DNA of 64,000 bases, taken from contig NZ_BCXG01000010.1 of assembly GCF_001894985.1 (NCBI RefSeq), forward strand, positions 62,001 through 126,000, in the 5' to 3' direction. Made by a program: the position numbers and the translations under genes. How positions within the stretch are numbered: position 1 is the stretch's first letter; the number at the start of each line of letters is the position of its first letter. This DNA comes from Rhodococcus tukisamuensis NBRC 100609 (GTDB taxonomy: Bacteria > Actinomycetota > Actinomycetes > Mycobacteriales > Mycobacteriaceae). This document shows positions 27,019 to 36,199 of this stretch, one piece after another. The notes under the pieces are model-generated. The model saw nothing but the letters and a program-made list of their open reading frames with translations. It was not told the DNA's origin and did not search any database.

Positions 27019-27426
27019 ATGAAACTCCACAAAGCCGCGGCGCTGTCCGTGGCAGTAGTTGCGATGATGGGGATTGGTGCCGGTACTTCCTATGCGAGTT
27101 CGCCGCCGACACCGGCGAACCCAGCAGTCGAACAGCCGGCCACGCAGCTGCCCACGAGCGGTGCGCTCGCACCTCACGATGTCTACAGCCAGCCGGCCTA
27201 CGAGAACATGATCACCCAGATCGAGAACGGCTGGCTCAACGGTGGCTCGCAGGTTGCGGGCATCGGTGCGGGCGTCGGCGCGGTGGTCGGCTGTGTGCTG
27301 TTCCTGTTCGTCGGCTGCATCCCCGGCGCCGCGATCGGCGCGACCATCGGTGCCGTCAACGGCATCACGAACGCGAACCCGGCGGTCCAGCCGGCGGTGT
27401 TCGACTTCATCAAGACCCTCCCGTAG
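27019..27426 (+). CDS. Secreted glycine-zipper small protein
   Basis: A 135-aa protein with a clear Sec signal peptide (MKLHKAAALSVAVVAMMGIGAGTSYA, cut near residue 26) and a Gly-rich hydrophobic stretch (GIGAGVGAVVGCVLFLFVGCIPGAAIGATIGAV) that can insert in or span a membrane as a glycine zipper. Two Cys flank the hydrophobic core. GGAGGAG precedes ATG 27019; the longer frame from 26956 would bury the signal peptide. Function unknown; similar small proteins occur in rhodococci. Confidence 0.78.
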   Translation: MKLHKAAALSVAVVAMMGIGAGTSYASSPPTPANPAVEQPATQLPTSGALAPHDVYSQPAYENMITQIENGWLNGGSQVAGIGAGVGAVVGCVLFLFVGCIPGAAIGATIGAVNGITNANPAVQPAVFDFIKTLP

Positions 27427-27434
27427 GAAGGCTG

Positions 27435-28502
27435 TCAGCAGATCTCGTCGGCAGCGACGACGGCGTCGACCGTGGTGCCGCGTGCCCTGCCGACGAGGTC
27501 GTAGGCGGGGTTCAGCGCGGCGGCATCCCGGACGGCCGTGCCCGCGCCGACGGTGTAACGCTGCGTGGTGTTCATCGACTCGTGGCCCAGCATCCGCATC
27601 AGCGTGTAGATGCTCACGTTCTGGTCCGCCATCGCGGTCGCGAAGGTGTGCCGGAGCTGGTGCACCAGGGCGCCTTTCGCGCGGTCCCCGTTGATTCCCG
27701 CGCGCCGGTAGGCGCGTTCGACGCGGTACTGGAGCGTGCCGCGGGTGATGCGCGCGCCGTCGCCGCCCACGAACATCGGATCCCCGGGCCGGAACCGTTC
27801 CCACGGATCGGCGTTCGGTGCGAGCCGGCCCTTGGCCGTGTCCGGGAAACGCTCCGACCGGCTCGCCAGGTAATGACCCAGCACGTCGACCACGGCGGGT
27901 TCGACGGTGACCACCCGCTCCTTGTTGCCCTTGCCGTGGACGTGGATCACCTTCGCGGCGCCCGGCCCGTCGTCGCCGGTGTCGCGCAGGTCGCCGAGGT
28001 CGACGGCGATCAGCTCGGCCATCCGCATGCCGGTCAGCAGCCCGGTCAGGATCACCGCCAGGTCCCGTTCCGGCCAGGCCCGCGCGCCGGTGTCGTCGGC
28101 GGACTGCAGCGTCGCGACCAGTCGTTCGACGGAATCCGCCTGGAACGCCTTGGGCAGCGTCTTGGGGGCCTTCGGCCGGAGCACGGCGGACATCGGGTTG
28201 GCGACGATGGCGTCGAGCGAGAACAGGAAGTCGCAGAGCATGTTCCAGGTGGACCAGCACCGCCGGATGGACGCGGGCTGGTGGGTGCGCGCGTACCGGG
28301 CGAACGCCGCGCGGACCGTGGCCTTGTCGATGGCGTCGAGGGTCAGCTCGGCGGCGCCGGTGCCGGTCACCGCGGCCAACGCCTCCGAAATCACCTGGTA
28401 GTCCTGCCGATACGCCTTGAGGGTGTTCGGGGAGGGTTTGGCGGTGCTGCGGTGCACGAGGAAGTCCTCGAACCACGATGCGAGCCGTTGCTGTCCTGCC
28501 AT
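27435..28502 (-). CDS. Tyrosine recombinase/integrase
   Basis: A 355-aa site-specific recombinase. An N-terminal SAM-like DNA-binding domain (about 5-105) precedes the catalytic domain, in which the full active-site set is present: Arg160 (TGMRMAEL), Lys191/194 (HGKGNKERV), His281 and Arg284 (HQLRHT), His307 (LGHESM) and Tyr316 (TQRYTV). It is XerC/D-like in size. There is no tRNA gene beside it, so no attachment site can be named. It lies 8 bp after the stop of the convergent secreted-protein gene. Confidence 0.92.
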   Translation of the reverse strand: MAGQQRLASWFEDFLVHRSTAKPSPNTLKAYRQDYQVISEALAAVTGTGAAELTLDAIDKATVRAAFARYARTHQPASIRRCWSTWNMLCDFLFSLDAIVANPMSAVLRPKAPKTLPKAFQADSVERLVATLQSADDTGARAWPERDLAVILTGLLTGMRMAELIAVDLGDLRDTGDDGPGAAKVIHVHGKGNKERVVTVEPAVVDVLGHYLASRSERFPDTAKGRLAPNADPWERFRPGDPMFVGGDGARITRGTLQYRVERAYRRAGINGDRAKGALVHQLRHTFATAMADQNVSIYTLMRMLGHESMNTTQRYTVGAGTAVRDAAALNPAYDLVGRARGTTVDAVVAADEIC

Positions 28503-28512
28503 GCGTCGATCT

Positions 28513-28526
28513 TGCCCGATCGGGCA
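28513..28526. promoter_or_regulatory. Palindrome upstream of the integrase gene
   Basis: TGCCCGATCGGGCA is a perfect 14-bp palindrome, 11 bp before the integrase start codon. It could be a repressor or recombinase-binding site, or a leader stem. Confidence 0.4.
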
Positions 28527-28630
28527 CGGCAGAAGCCAACGGCACCAACCGGATCCGAGTAGACGATGACGAATGCAATCGAGCGTCCAGGCCATGGATA
28601 GTCTTGCCGCGGGCCGGTTGACTCGTTTGC

Positions 28631-29467
28631 ATGACAACGACACTCGTACTTGGTGGAACAGGCAAGACCGGAAGCAGGGTCGCGGCGCGGCTGCGCGACC
28701 TCGGCGCGGACGTGCGCATCGGTTCGCGTGCCGGCGCGGTGCCATTCGACTGGGACGACGACACCAGCTGGGACCCGGCACTGCGCGGCGCCGACTCGGT
28801 GTACATCTGCTACTACCCCGACGTCTCGTTCCCGGGTGCGGCCGAGCGGGTCGGCGCGTTCGCCCGGGCGGCCGTGGCCAGCGGCGCACGCCGGCTGGTG
28901 CTGCTGTCCGGGCGCGGCGAGCCCGACGCCGTCCCGGCCGAGGACGCGGTGCGCGGCTCCGGCGCCGAGTGGACGGTGTTGCGCTGCGCCTGGTTCGCGC
29001 AGAACTTCAGCGAGCACTTTCTGGTCCAGCCGGTGCTCGACGGGGTTATCGCGCTGCCGGCGGGGGATGTCGCCGAGCCGTTCGTCGACACCGAGGACGT
29101 CGCCGACGTGGCCGTCGCGGCGCTCACGCGAGACGGCCACGCCGGGCGGACCTACGAGCTCACCGGGCCCCGGCTGGTCACCTTTGCCGACGTCGCCGGC
29201 GAGCTGACCCGGGCGACCGGCCGCGACATTCGATACCTGCCGATCACCGCCGAGCAGTATGCCGACGCGGCCGGGCGGGCGGGCGTCCCGGCCGAGGAGA
29301 TCGAGCCACTGTCCGAGCTGTTCGCCCGCGTGCTCGACGGACACAACGCGTACCTGAGCGACGACGTCGAGCGTGTCCTGGGCCGGCGCCCCCGCGACTT
29401 CGTCGACTACGCACGCGCCGCCGCGGCCACCGGCGTCTGGTCGCCGGATCCGGTTTCGGTCGCCTGA
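28631..29467 (+). CDS. NmrA-like NAD(P)-binding protein (atypical SDR)
   Basis: A 278-aa Rossmann-fold protein with the atypical-SDR motif VLGGTGKTGSRVAARL at 6-21. Typical later segments are VLLSGRGEP, WTVLRCAWFAQNFSEHF and the C-terminal RDFVDYARAAAATGVW. The usual Tyr-Lys dehydrogenase pair is absent, as in the NmrA/azoreductase-like group that act as NADP sensors or quinone reductases. It stands alone, divergent from the integrase. Confidence 0.87.
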   Translation: MTTTLVLGGTGKTGSRVAARLRDLGADVRIGSRAGAVPFDWDDDTSWDPALRGADSVYICYYPDVSFPGAAERVGAFARAAVASGARRLVLLSGRGEPDAVPAEDAVRGSGAEWTVLRCAWFAQNFSEHFLVQPVLDGVIALPAGDVAEPFVDTEDVADVAVAALTRDGHAGRTYELTGPRLVTFADVAGELTRATGRDIRYLPITAEQYADAAGRAGVPAEEIEPLSELFARVLDGHNAYLSDDVERVLGRRPRDFVDYARAAAATGVWSPDPVSVA

Positions 29468-29528
29468 CGGCAGAGACGGCCTGCTCGGCGGGAAGTGACG
29501 ACGCCGGCCACCGGTCGGGTCTACCCGG

Positions 29529-30044
29529 TCATCCCTGGCGGGCCCGGAGAGCGGCCGCGAACTTCCGTCCCGGCTCCGGGTCGACCCCGAAGAGTTCGGC
29601 GTACCGTTCGTGAATCTCCGCCCACTTCTCGTGTGCCATCTCCTCGGTGACGTGCTCGCCGCGCAGGTGTGGATCGAGCCGCAACAGGTAGGCCTCCCAG
29701 CCGGTCGCGGTCTGCGCCACGAGGGTGAGGTCGTCGTCGATCGCGCAGGTGAAGGTCAGCCGGCAGCCGTCGCCCTCGGCGGCGACCTCGAAGCTCTGCG
29801 GCAGCCCGGCGTAGGTCCAGGCCAGGCGCTGGGGCGGATCGACCTCCGTCACCTCGAGGGTCGCGCCGCCGGCCTCGAAGGTCTCGCCCACCGCCGGTGT
29901 CCAGTCGACGGAGGCAGGGAACCAGCGCTCGAGTTCTGCCGGCACGCTGACCGCCCGCCACGCGCGCTCGACCGGGTCGGCGAGGCTGAGCGTGAAGCGC
30001 AGTGTCGGGTGGTCGTCGATCGTTTCCAGGGTTCCGTGGATCAC
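29529..30044 (-). CDS. SRPBCC (AHSA1-type) domain protein
   Basis: A 171-aa START-like protein: FTLSLADPVERAWRAVSVPAELERWFPASV followed by a glycine-rich strand region and a C-terminal helix. GTG 30044 is preceded by GGAGGAG five bases upstream, which decides the start against the longer frame to 30164. No ligand can be inferred. It is divergent from the SnoaL-like gene with a palindrome between. Confidence 0.82.
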   Translation of the reverse strand: MIHGTLETIDDHPTLRFTLSLADPVERAWRAVSVPAELERWFPASVDWTPAVGETFEAGGATLEVTEVDPPQRLAWTYAGLPQSFEVAAEGDGCRLTFTCAIDDDLTLVAQTATGWEAYLLRLDPHLRGEHVTEEMAHEKWAEIHERYAELFGVDPEPGRKFAAALRARQG

Positions 30045-30253
30045 GGGTTCTCCTCCAGTTGCCGTTTCCGGGGGTCTGATCGGTTGTGGATTCTCCTTCA
30101 CGTGTCGTTCGAGGGCGTCGTTGCGCGACGACAGATCGGCGTGAACTGCGCCGCGCAAGGCCAAACGCGGCGGCGGCGCCGCTCGATCATCGAGTCCGGC
30201 GTCACCCGGATCCGATCCCGGTGTCGACGGTCCCGGGCGCCATCGCCGTCAAT

Positions 30254-30271
30254 CGAGTAGTCGACTACTCG
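30254..30271. promoter_or_regulatory. Perfect 18-bp palindrome in divergent promoter region
   Basis: CGAGTAGTCGACTACTCG reads the same on both strands. It lies in the 319-bp gap (30045-30363) between the SRPBCC gene and the SnoaL-like gene and has the look of an operator for a TetR- or MarR-type dimer. No regulator gene is adjacent. I see no gene in the rest of the gap. Confidence 0.55.
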
Positions 30272-30363
30272 CGCGTTCGGCGGTCTGCGACGTCAGCCTT
30301 GAGAGAGGAAGCTGCCGAGCGGCGCCGGCGAACGTGCCGCGCACACAGGCGTATGGAGTAGAG

Positions 30364-30891
30364 ATGCCCGATCCCCGCCACACCTCGACCACCACAGCCC
30401 CGCCAAGGGACGTCTCCGACGCGGAACTCGTCCGGTGGGCCATTGGCCGCCTCAACGCCAAGGACATCGACAGCCTGCGCACTTTCTGGACGGCCAACTC
30501 CGTCGTGCACTTCCCGACCGGGACATGTCGTGGAACCGCCGACATCGCCGCCTACTTCGAGCAGGTCTTCGCCGCCGTGCCGGACTTCGACCTGGAGATC
30601 GAATCGATCGCCCAGTCCGGCGGCGACGTCTTCGTCCACTGGCATCTGACCGGTCGTCACGTCGGCCCCTTGTTCGGCATCGCGGGCACCGGGCGGCGAA
30701 TCGACTTCGAGGGCATCGAACACTTCGTCATCGCAGACGGGAAGGTCGTCACCAACACGGTGCGCTACGACCAGATGGAGTTCGCTCGCCAGATCAAGAT
30801 GCTGCCCCTCGACGGATCGATTGCGGATCGCGCGATGAAGGCCGTCTTCAACGCCAAGACGCGGGTAGTGGGCATCGCTCGCCGCGGCTGA
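30364..30891 (+). CDS. SnoaL-like (NTF2-fold) polyketide cyclase/ester cyclase family protein
   Basis: A 175-aa protein whose residues 20-135 fit the SnoaL-like NTF2 fold: WAIGRLNAKDIDSLRTFWTA, CRGTADIAAYFEQVFAAVPD, DFDLEIESIAQSGGDVFVHW, GTGRRIDFEGIEHF. The family includes cyclases, small isomerases and many proteins of unknown use. ATG 30364 has a weak purine-rich site (GGAGTAGAG) directly before it. It stands alone. Confidence 0.82.
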   Translation: MPDPRHTSTTTAPPRDVSDAELVRWAIGRLNAKDIDSLRTFWTANSVVHFPTGTCRGTADIAAYFEQVFAAVPDFDLEIESIAQSGGDVFVHWHLTGRHVGPLFGIAGTGRRIDFEGIEHFVIADGKVVTNTVRYDQMEFARQIKMLPLDGSIADRAMKAVFNAKTRVVGIARRG

Positions 30892-30997
30892 ACCGTGGCA
30901 CCACGCTTGAAGGTCCGGACCGGGTGAGCGACCAACCGCGTGTCCAGCCGCATCGGCAACGGCCGAGCCGGCTCTGACGCCCCGAGGAAGTGGTCGC

Positions 30998-31310
30998 GTG
31001 AACACATCGACGATCGTCTCCGTCAACGGCCGCCCCACCCGCGTCCGAGTGCGGCATCCGGCCGGCCGGGCGTACCGAACTCATGGCAGCGGCCAATCGA
31101 CACCCTCGGCCGACCCTGGTCATGTGGGGCGAGAGGGACCGGGTCCAGCCTGCACATCACCTCGTCGCTGCCCGGAGCATGTACCCGCATGCCGAGACGC
31201 ATCTGTTTCCCGGTGTCGGCCACATGCCGCAACTCGAGTGCCCCGACGACTTCGCGGCCCTCGTATCGGCCTTTCTCGCCGATGCCGCCACTGCGGACCA
31301 GCTCGAGTAG
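30998..31310 (+). pseudogene. Alpha/beta hydrolase with large internal deletion
   Basis: A GTG at 30998, behind GAGGAAG, opens a hydrolase-like N-terminus (TSTIVSVNGRPTRVRVRHPAG). The C-terminal 70 residues of the same family follow in another frame from 31083 (PRPTLVMWGERDRV...YPHAETHLFPGVGHMPQLE...FLADA), including the acid Asp and the catalytic His. The whole middle, with the nucleophile Ser, is missing, about 180 residues. This is a decayed gene. Confidence 0.7.
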
Positions 31311-31400
31311 GGCGGCCGTCGCCACGACTCCTGTCCGTGGTCGTCGATGCGTCCACCAGCATCGCTCCCAACGGGCCTGCCGGCGGGGTGCAGCAATCGG

Positions 31401-31739
31401 TCAGCGCTGGCGCCCCGTCGCTCCGAGCCAGATCCACAGCGACGATGCTGCGCCGATCAGGCCGGCGACGGCGAGTGCTGATGGGCCCCATTCGATGACG
31501 AGAGTCGAGACGTGAGTGCCCGTAGCGGGGAAGGTCAGTTCACAGCGCGACGCGACGATGACGACCCAGGCCTTGCGGAACAGGGCGGGGGAGGCCACCA
31601 CGCTGTCGGCGCCGGCCAGGATGGATGGCGGGATGATCGGCTGCGAGATGCAAACTTCGATTGGGGCGTTGACGAAGAACGCAGCGATGTAGACGACGAG
31701 ACCGGCGGCGATGCCGAGCAGTGCGAGCGCTTTGCGCAT
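31401..31739 (-). CDS. Small two-helix membrane protein
   Basis: A 112-aa protein with hydrophobic helices near residues 5-22 (ALALLGIAAGLVVYIAAFF) and 85-108 (ALAVAGLIGAASSLWIWLG), with a Cys-containing loop between (VCISQP, SRCELTFPATG) that should lie outside. GGGGGA precedes the ATG. Function is unknown; no neighbour suggests one. Confidence 0.55.
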   Translation of the reverse strand: MRKALALLGIAAGLVVYIAAFFVNAPIEVCISQPIIPPSILAGADSVVASPALFRKAWVVIVASRCELTFPATGTHVSTLVIEWGPSALAVAGLIGAASSLWIWLGATGRQR

Positions 31740-31860
31740 CTGGCGGCTTCCCCCTGGTCGTTTACTGGCGCGGCCCCGACTCGCCGCTGCTGGTGGGCGT
31801 CGGGTCGTTCATTGCTCTGGGCTGCAGAGATGGTGCGCCCCGGTGCGCGATGTTGTGTGT

Positions 31861-31980
31861 CTAGTTGATGCGCAGAATGATGAAGGACATGACCGCCGCG
31901 AAGGTCAGGATGGGGATGCTCCACGCGAGGCGTGCTCGTTGGTAGCGAACCCAGGTTCGGGCGATATCCGTGAAAGTCAT
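31861..31980 (-). CDS. Very small single-helix membrane protein
   Basis: A 39-aa frame, MTFTDIARTWVRYQRARLAW then SIPILTFAAVMSFIILRIN, with a basic amphipathic leader and one membrane helix ending at the C-terminus. It lies 121 bp upstream of the other small membrane gene on the same strand. The ribosome binding site (GGCGGGGA) is weak. Its hydrophobic pattern is unlikely in random GC-rich DNA, but it remains a prediction. Confidence 0.4.
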   Translation of the reverse strand: MTFTDIARTWVRYQRARLAWSIPILTFAAVMSFIILRIN

Positions 31981-32537
31981 TCCCCGCCAACTGGGTTGAT
32001 GCACCTGATGGCCCCCTCATCTGCTGCCGATCGCCACCGTATCAAGTGCAGTGCGAACGGTCGTCTGCTACTGCGACCTGCACTGGTGGCCCGTCCCGGT
32101 GGGGCAGCATTGGCGCGTCCGTCGGGCCGGCACTACAGGCGGGCGAGGTCTCGAACTTCCTGCACCGAAGACTGGGTTGGTTGACCAGTCGGTAATTGCA
32201 CTTGCGGAGGGCTCCCGATCACACAGATCTGGACGAGTTCCAGATTGTGGTCAGGTCTGTGCGCGATCAGGTGTCGGACCGGAGCGATCCCATCGTGCCG
32301 TTGGTGGATGAACGTTTCCGCATGTTCCGAAACCGAGCTGGACTTCGAGTTCGGGACAGGTCAGGTGTCCAGGATTGAGATGCAGGACGGGTCACCCGGA
32401 TGCCCGTGCCGGCCTCTGGTGGAGATCGGATTCGTCTCCGGGCTCGATCGCCCGTTTCGGTGGTTGACAGCCCGCCGGTCGGCGGCGTACCCACGTACCG
32501 TGGAGGCATCGGGACAGTCGACGGAAGTGACGGTTGG
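31981..32537. other. Gap without recognisable gene
   Basis: This 557-bp stretch precedes the first large LuxR-type regulator. Short frames exist on both strands, but none has a ribosome binding site together with a protein-like composition. It should contain the promoter of the regulator gene. Confidence 0.5.
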
Positions 32538-34862
32538 ATGACGCTCGCCGTACCGGGCATGGTTGGGAACCTGCCCATCGCGTTGACCAGTTTCGTCGGC
32601 CGCCGTCGTGAGTTGACCGAGGCGCGGCGGCTACTGGCCACCTCGCGCTTGGTGACGCTGACCGGGATCGGCGGGGTAGGCAAGACCAGGCTTGCGTTGA
32701 AGGTCGCCGAAGATTCTCGAAGGGGCTTCGGTGATGGCATACGGCTGGTCGAACTCGCCGAGGTCCACGACCCGGAGTCCCTGAAAGACGCGGTCGCGAT
32801 CGCCGTCGGATTGCGCGTCCGCGCCGCCCGTCCTCCCCTGGACATGCTGGTGGAGTACCTCGCGCCGCTGCGGCTGCTGCTGATCATGGACAACTGCGAG
32901 CACCTGGTCGAAGCGGTCTCGCCGCTGTGCGAGGTGCTGTTGCGCAGGTGCCCCGAGGTTCGAATTCTGGCATCGAGCCGCGAGCCGCTGGGTATCGACG
33001 GGGAGGCGGTCCTGCGGGTTCCGCCGTTGTCGGTCCCGGATCCGCGGCATGCACCACAGTTGGAGGGACTTCCGCAGTACGAGGCGGTCACGTTGTTCGT
33101 CGAGCGTGCCGCGGCCGCCGTTCCCGAGTTCCGGCTCACCGAAGAAAACCAGGGCGCCGTCGTCGGGATCTGTCGCCAGCTGGACGGTCTGCCGTTGCCG
33201 ATCGAACTGGCGGCGGCACGGTTGCGGGCGATGTCGGCGGAGCAGATCCAGGAACGACTGACCGACCGTTACCGGTTGCTGAACAGGGGAAGTCGTTCGG
33301 CTCCGACGCGACAGCAGTCGCTGCGTGCGTGCGTCGACTGGAGTCACGATCTGTGCTCGGAGCAGGAACAGAAGCTGTGGCACCGGCTGGCGGTCTTTGC
33401 GGGCAGCTTCGAACTGGACGCGGCCGAGGGCGTCTGCTCCGAGGGCTTCGTCGACGGCGAGCTGTTGGATGGCGTGGCCTCCTTGATCGACAAGTCGATA
33501 CTGATCCGTGAGGAGCCGGGCCGTGCCGTGAGGTACCGGATGTTGGAGACGATCCGCGACTACGGCGAGGAGAAACTCCGTGAGACCGGCGAGCACACCG
33601 CTTTCCTGCGGCGGTACCGCGACTGGTACGAACGGCTCGCATTGCAGGCCGCGGACGAGTGGATCAGCGCTCATCAGGGGGCGTGGATCGCCCGCCTCGA
33701 CCGTGAACAGGCGAATCTGCGCGACGCGCTGACGATCAGCCTCACCGGGGACGAGGAGGACGCCGCCGTCGGGCTGCGGATGGCCACCGCGTTGTATCCC
33801 TTCTGGCTCTCCCGTGGCCGGCTCAGCGAAGGACGCCGCTGGCTCGAACGTGCACTGGCCTGCCCGAGCGCGGCTACGACGGCCGAACGCGCCGAGGCAC
33901 TGTATGCCTGCAGCGCCCTCGCCTCGATGCAGGGCGATGTCCGGGCCGGGATGGCCCGCGTGAAGGAGGGGCGTGAACTGAACCGGGAGGGCCACGATGC
34001 GGTGGCGGACGCCCTGATCACTCACGTCGAGGGCCTTCTGTCGGTCGCAGCCGGTGACTTCGGGCGAGGGGTCGAATGCCTGGAGGCGAGTCTCCGGGTC
34101 TTCCGCTCGAAGGGCATGCGACTGCAGATCGTCGAGGACCTGGTCGGTCTCGGGTTGGCCACGGTACTGCTCGGCGACGCGGAACGGGCTGCCGCGTGGC
34201 ACACGCAGGTGCTCGCGATCACCGAACCCTGCGGCGAAGCCGTCTTCCGGACCTACTCGTTGTGGGCCACGGGTATGGCGGAGTTGCAGCGGGGCGACCC
34301 CGCGCGAGCGGTCTCCCTGTTCGAGGAAGGACTGCGGTTAACGCGGTCGGTGGACGACCCGCTGAGCGCTGCCTGGTTCCTGGACGTGCTGGCATGGATT
34401 GCGGCCGCGGCGCAGGAGTTCGGACGAGCGGCGACCTTGAGGGGTTCGGCCATGGCGATGTGGCAGATCGTGGACGGACCGACGGTCCGATTTCCCAGCC
34501 TGCTCGTTCACCGCGACGAGTGCCGGCGCCAGATCGTCGGTGGGATCGGTGAACGGGGGTACGAGGCGGCACTTCGCCGCGGCCGGGAGTTGACATTCGA
34601 GGGAGCAGTCGCGTTCGCACTCCGAGAGGAGGACGTGGCGGTTGAACCCGAGCCGGCTGAGGTCGCGACGAACCTGACCCGACGCGAGCGACAGGTTGTC
34701 GATCTGGTGGCGCAGGGACTGACCAACAAGGCGATCGCCGAACAGTTGGTCATCTCTCCGCGCACCGCTCAGGGTCACGTCGAGAACGTGCTGACCAAGC
34801 TCGGCTTCACCTCCCGGACCCAGATCGCGGCGTGGTCCGCCGAGCGCACCCGAGATCGGTAG
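32538..34862 (+). CDS. ATPase-TPR-LuxR large transcriptional regulator (copy 1)
   Basis: A 774-aa signal-transduction ATPase of the AfsR/MalT-like (STAND/LAL) type. It has an NPL...FVGRRREL leader, Walker A GIGGVGKT at 43-50, Walker B LLLIMDNCEHL near 113-124, a winged-helix/effector part, a helical TPR-like region (about 370-690) and a C-terminal LuxR helix-turn-helix at 712-765 (TRRERQVVDLVAQGLTNKAI). ATG 32538 is chosen; Met at 32559 is a possible alternative. It has the same length and motif positions as the regulator at 56756-59080. No target operon is adjacent. Confidence 0.92.
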   Translation: MTLAVPGMVGNLPIALTSFVGRRRELTEARRLLATSRLVTLTGIGGVGKTRLALKVAEDSRRGFGDGIRLVELAEVHDPESLKDAVAIAVGLRVRAARPPLDMLVEYLAPLRLLLIMDNCEHLVEAVSPLCEVLLRRCPEVRILASSREPLGIDGEAVLRVPPLSVPDPRHAPQLEGLPQYEAVTLFVERAAAAVPEFRLTEENQGAVVGICRQLDGLPLPIELAAARLRAMSAEQIQERLTDRYRLLNRGSRSAPTRQQSLRACVDWSHDLCSEQEQKLWHRLAVFAGSFELDAAEGVCSEGFVDGELLDGVASLIDKSILIREEPGRAVRYRMLETIRDYGEEKLRETGEHTAFLRRYRDWYERLALQAADEWISAHQGAWIARLDREQANLRDALTISLTGDEEDAAVGLRMATALYPFWLSRGRLSEGRRWLERALACPSAATTAERAEALYACSALASMQGDVRAGMARVKEGRELNREGHDAVADALITHVEGLLSVAAGDFGRGVECLEASLRVFRSKGMRLQIVEDLVGLGLATVLLGDAERAAAWHTQVLAITEPCGEAVFRTYSLWATGMAELQRGDPARAVSLFEEGLRLTRSVDDPLSAAWFLDVLAWIAAAAQEFGRAATLRGSAMAMWQIVDGPTVRFPSLLVHRDECRRQIVGGIGERGYEAALRRGRELTFEGAVAFALREEDVAVEPEPAEVATNLTRRERQVVDLVAQGLTNKAIAEQLVISPRTAQGHVENVLTKLGFTSRTQIAAWSAERTRDR

Positions 34863-35103
34863 GCGAAGTCGGGTCCGAGTGCCGTCTCGTCGCCGGAACA
34901 GCTACGGAACAGTCCAACGATCGGCAGAACCACCAGGGCGTGTTGATCAAGTGCCCGATGCCCGCGGTGTCGCGGCCGCGGTGGGCGCGGTGGGTGGGGA
35001 CGGCCTGTTCCGCCTGTTGGGGGTGGAGCGAATCTTGTGTGCAGCGCGCCCGCGTCGGCGAGGATGGGTCCGATCCCTGAATCGAGAAGAAGGAGTCGAC
35101 GCG

Positions 35104-35445
35104 ATGGCGAAGTACCTGATCTCGTTCCCGAGTGGCGCCATGGCCGTTCCCGACGAGGATATGCAGGCAGTTTCGGATGCGGCGCACGCGGTGGTGGACG
35201 AGGCGAAGGAGGCCGGCGTGTGGGTGTTCGGCGGTGGAATCGACGAGAGCGTTCCGCCGGTCCTCGTCGATGGGGATGGCGCGGTGACCGAGGGCACGTA
35301 CCCGCAGACGAAGCAGCTCGAAGGCGGCTACACCGTATTGGAGGTGCCCTCCCGCGAGGCGGCACTGGAATGGGCTGCGAAGATCGCGGTTGCCTGTCGG
35401 TGCGCGCAGGAGGTGCGCGCGTTCGGGTACGACCCCGCCAGCTGA
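35104..35445 (+). CDS. YCII-related (DGPF-type) small protein
   Basis: A 113-aa ferredoxin-like-fold protein: KYLISFPSGAMAVPDEDMQ, a Gly-rich strand (VWVFGGGIDES), VTEGTYPQTKQLEGGYTVLEV and a C-terminal CRCAQEVRAFGYDP. This is the YCII/DGPF pattern; these proteins often lie near ECF sigma factors, but none is present here. AAGGAG seven bases before ATG 35104 fixes the start. Biochemical role unknown. Confidence 0.83.
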   Translation: MAKYLISFPSGAMAVPDEDMQAVSDAAHAVVDEAKEAGVWVFGGGIDESVPPVLVDGDGAVTEGTYPQTKQLEGGYTVLEVPSREAALEWAAKIAVACRCAQEVRAFGYDPAS

Positions 35446-35506
35446 CGGGGTTCGACCTCGCGGGCAATCGCATTCTGGCTTTGGCGCGGCGAGCACCGCG
35501 CGCGGG

Positions 35507-36199
35507 TCATGGACCCACTTCCGCCTGACGGCGCACCATCTCGGTGATCCAGACGGGCGCGAACGGGGACGTGCAGTTCGGGGGAGTCGGGTAGTCCTTC
35601 AGCACCCCCAGGCGCTCACCGATGTCGAGTGCGCGGGCGCGGTGCTCGGCGTGCTCGATCCCGATCTGGGCCAGGCAGTGGTTCATCGCCCACTGCAGGC
35701 GATCGGGTGCGTCACTCATCTGCGCCTCGATGTCGTCGAGCAGTCCCGGGAGGTCGAGGCCCTCGGGCTTCCTCGCCACGCGTTCGGTGGTCAGCGCCCA
35801 GCCGGCGCTCGCGACCACGGGATCCGGGTCGGCGGACCAGGCCACGCGCAGCTCCTCGGAGTGCGGGTTCTTCTTCGCCACGTAGTTCACGAGCCAGTCG
35901 TGCACCTTGGGGGTGCGCGCCTCGCGCAGCATCGCGTCCAACTCGTCGCCCTCGAACGCCTTCGGGCGGCAGATCAGGATCGCCAGCAGCCTCGCCGCGG
36001 TGTCGCCCGTCGCCCAGAGCTCGCCCGCGAGTTCCGGCCGCGTCTTCAGCCGCTTCGCGATCGCGCGCAGCTTGCCGAGATTCACGCCGTGATCGTCGCC
36101 GTGCCTCTCGTTCACCGCGCGCGCCTTCGGGTCCTCGAGCTCGGCCAGCTCGGCCATCACCTCGCCCACCGTCGGAACGGCCACCGTCTTGTCCGCCAC
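35507..36199 (-). CDS. DNA alkylation repair (AlkD-like) HEAT-repeat protein
   Basis: A 230-aa all-helical protein resembling AlkD-type DNA glycosylase-like proteins, which bind damaged DNA on a concave HEAT-repeat surface. Recognisable are GVNLGKLRAIAKRLK, ELAGELWATGDTAARLLAIL, DWLVNYVAKKNPHS and SAGWALTTERV. GTG 36199 lies behind GGGAGG. The gene is divergent from the diiron oxygenase operon, with a dyad between them. Confidence 0.8.
   Translation of the reverse strand: MADKTVAVPTVGEVMAELAELEDPKARAVNERHGDDHGVNLGKLRAIAKRLKTRPELAGELWATGDTAARLLAILICRPKAFEGDELDAMLREARTPKVHDWLVNYVAKKNPHSEELRVAWSADPDPVVASAGWALTTERVARKPEGLDLPGLLDDIEAQMSDAPDRLQWAMNHCLAQIGIEHAEHRARALDIGERLGVLKDYPTPPNCTSPFAPVWITEMVRRQAEVGP

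Noticed and set aside
28503-28630. Search for a tRNA gene or attachment core beside the integrase
   Set aside because: No cloverleaf-capable sequence and no repeated core could be seen within the neighbouring gaps, so no att site is reported.
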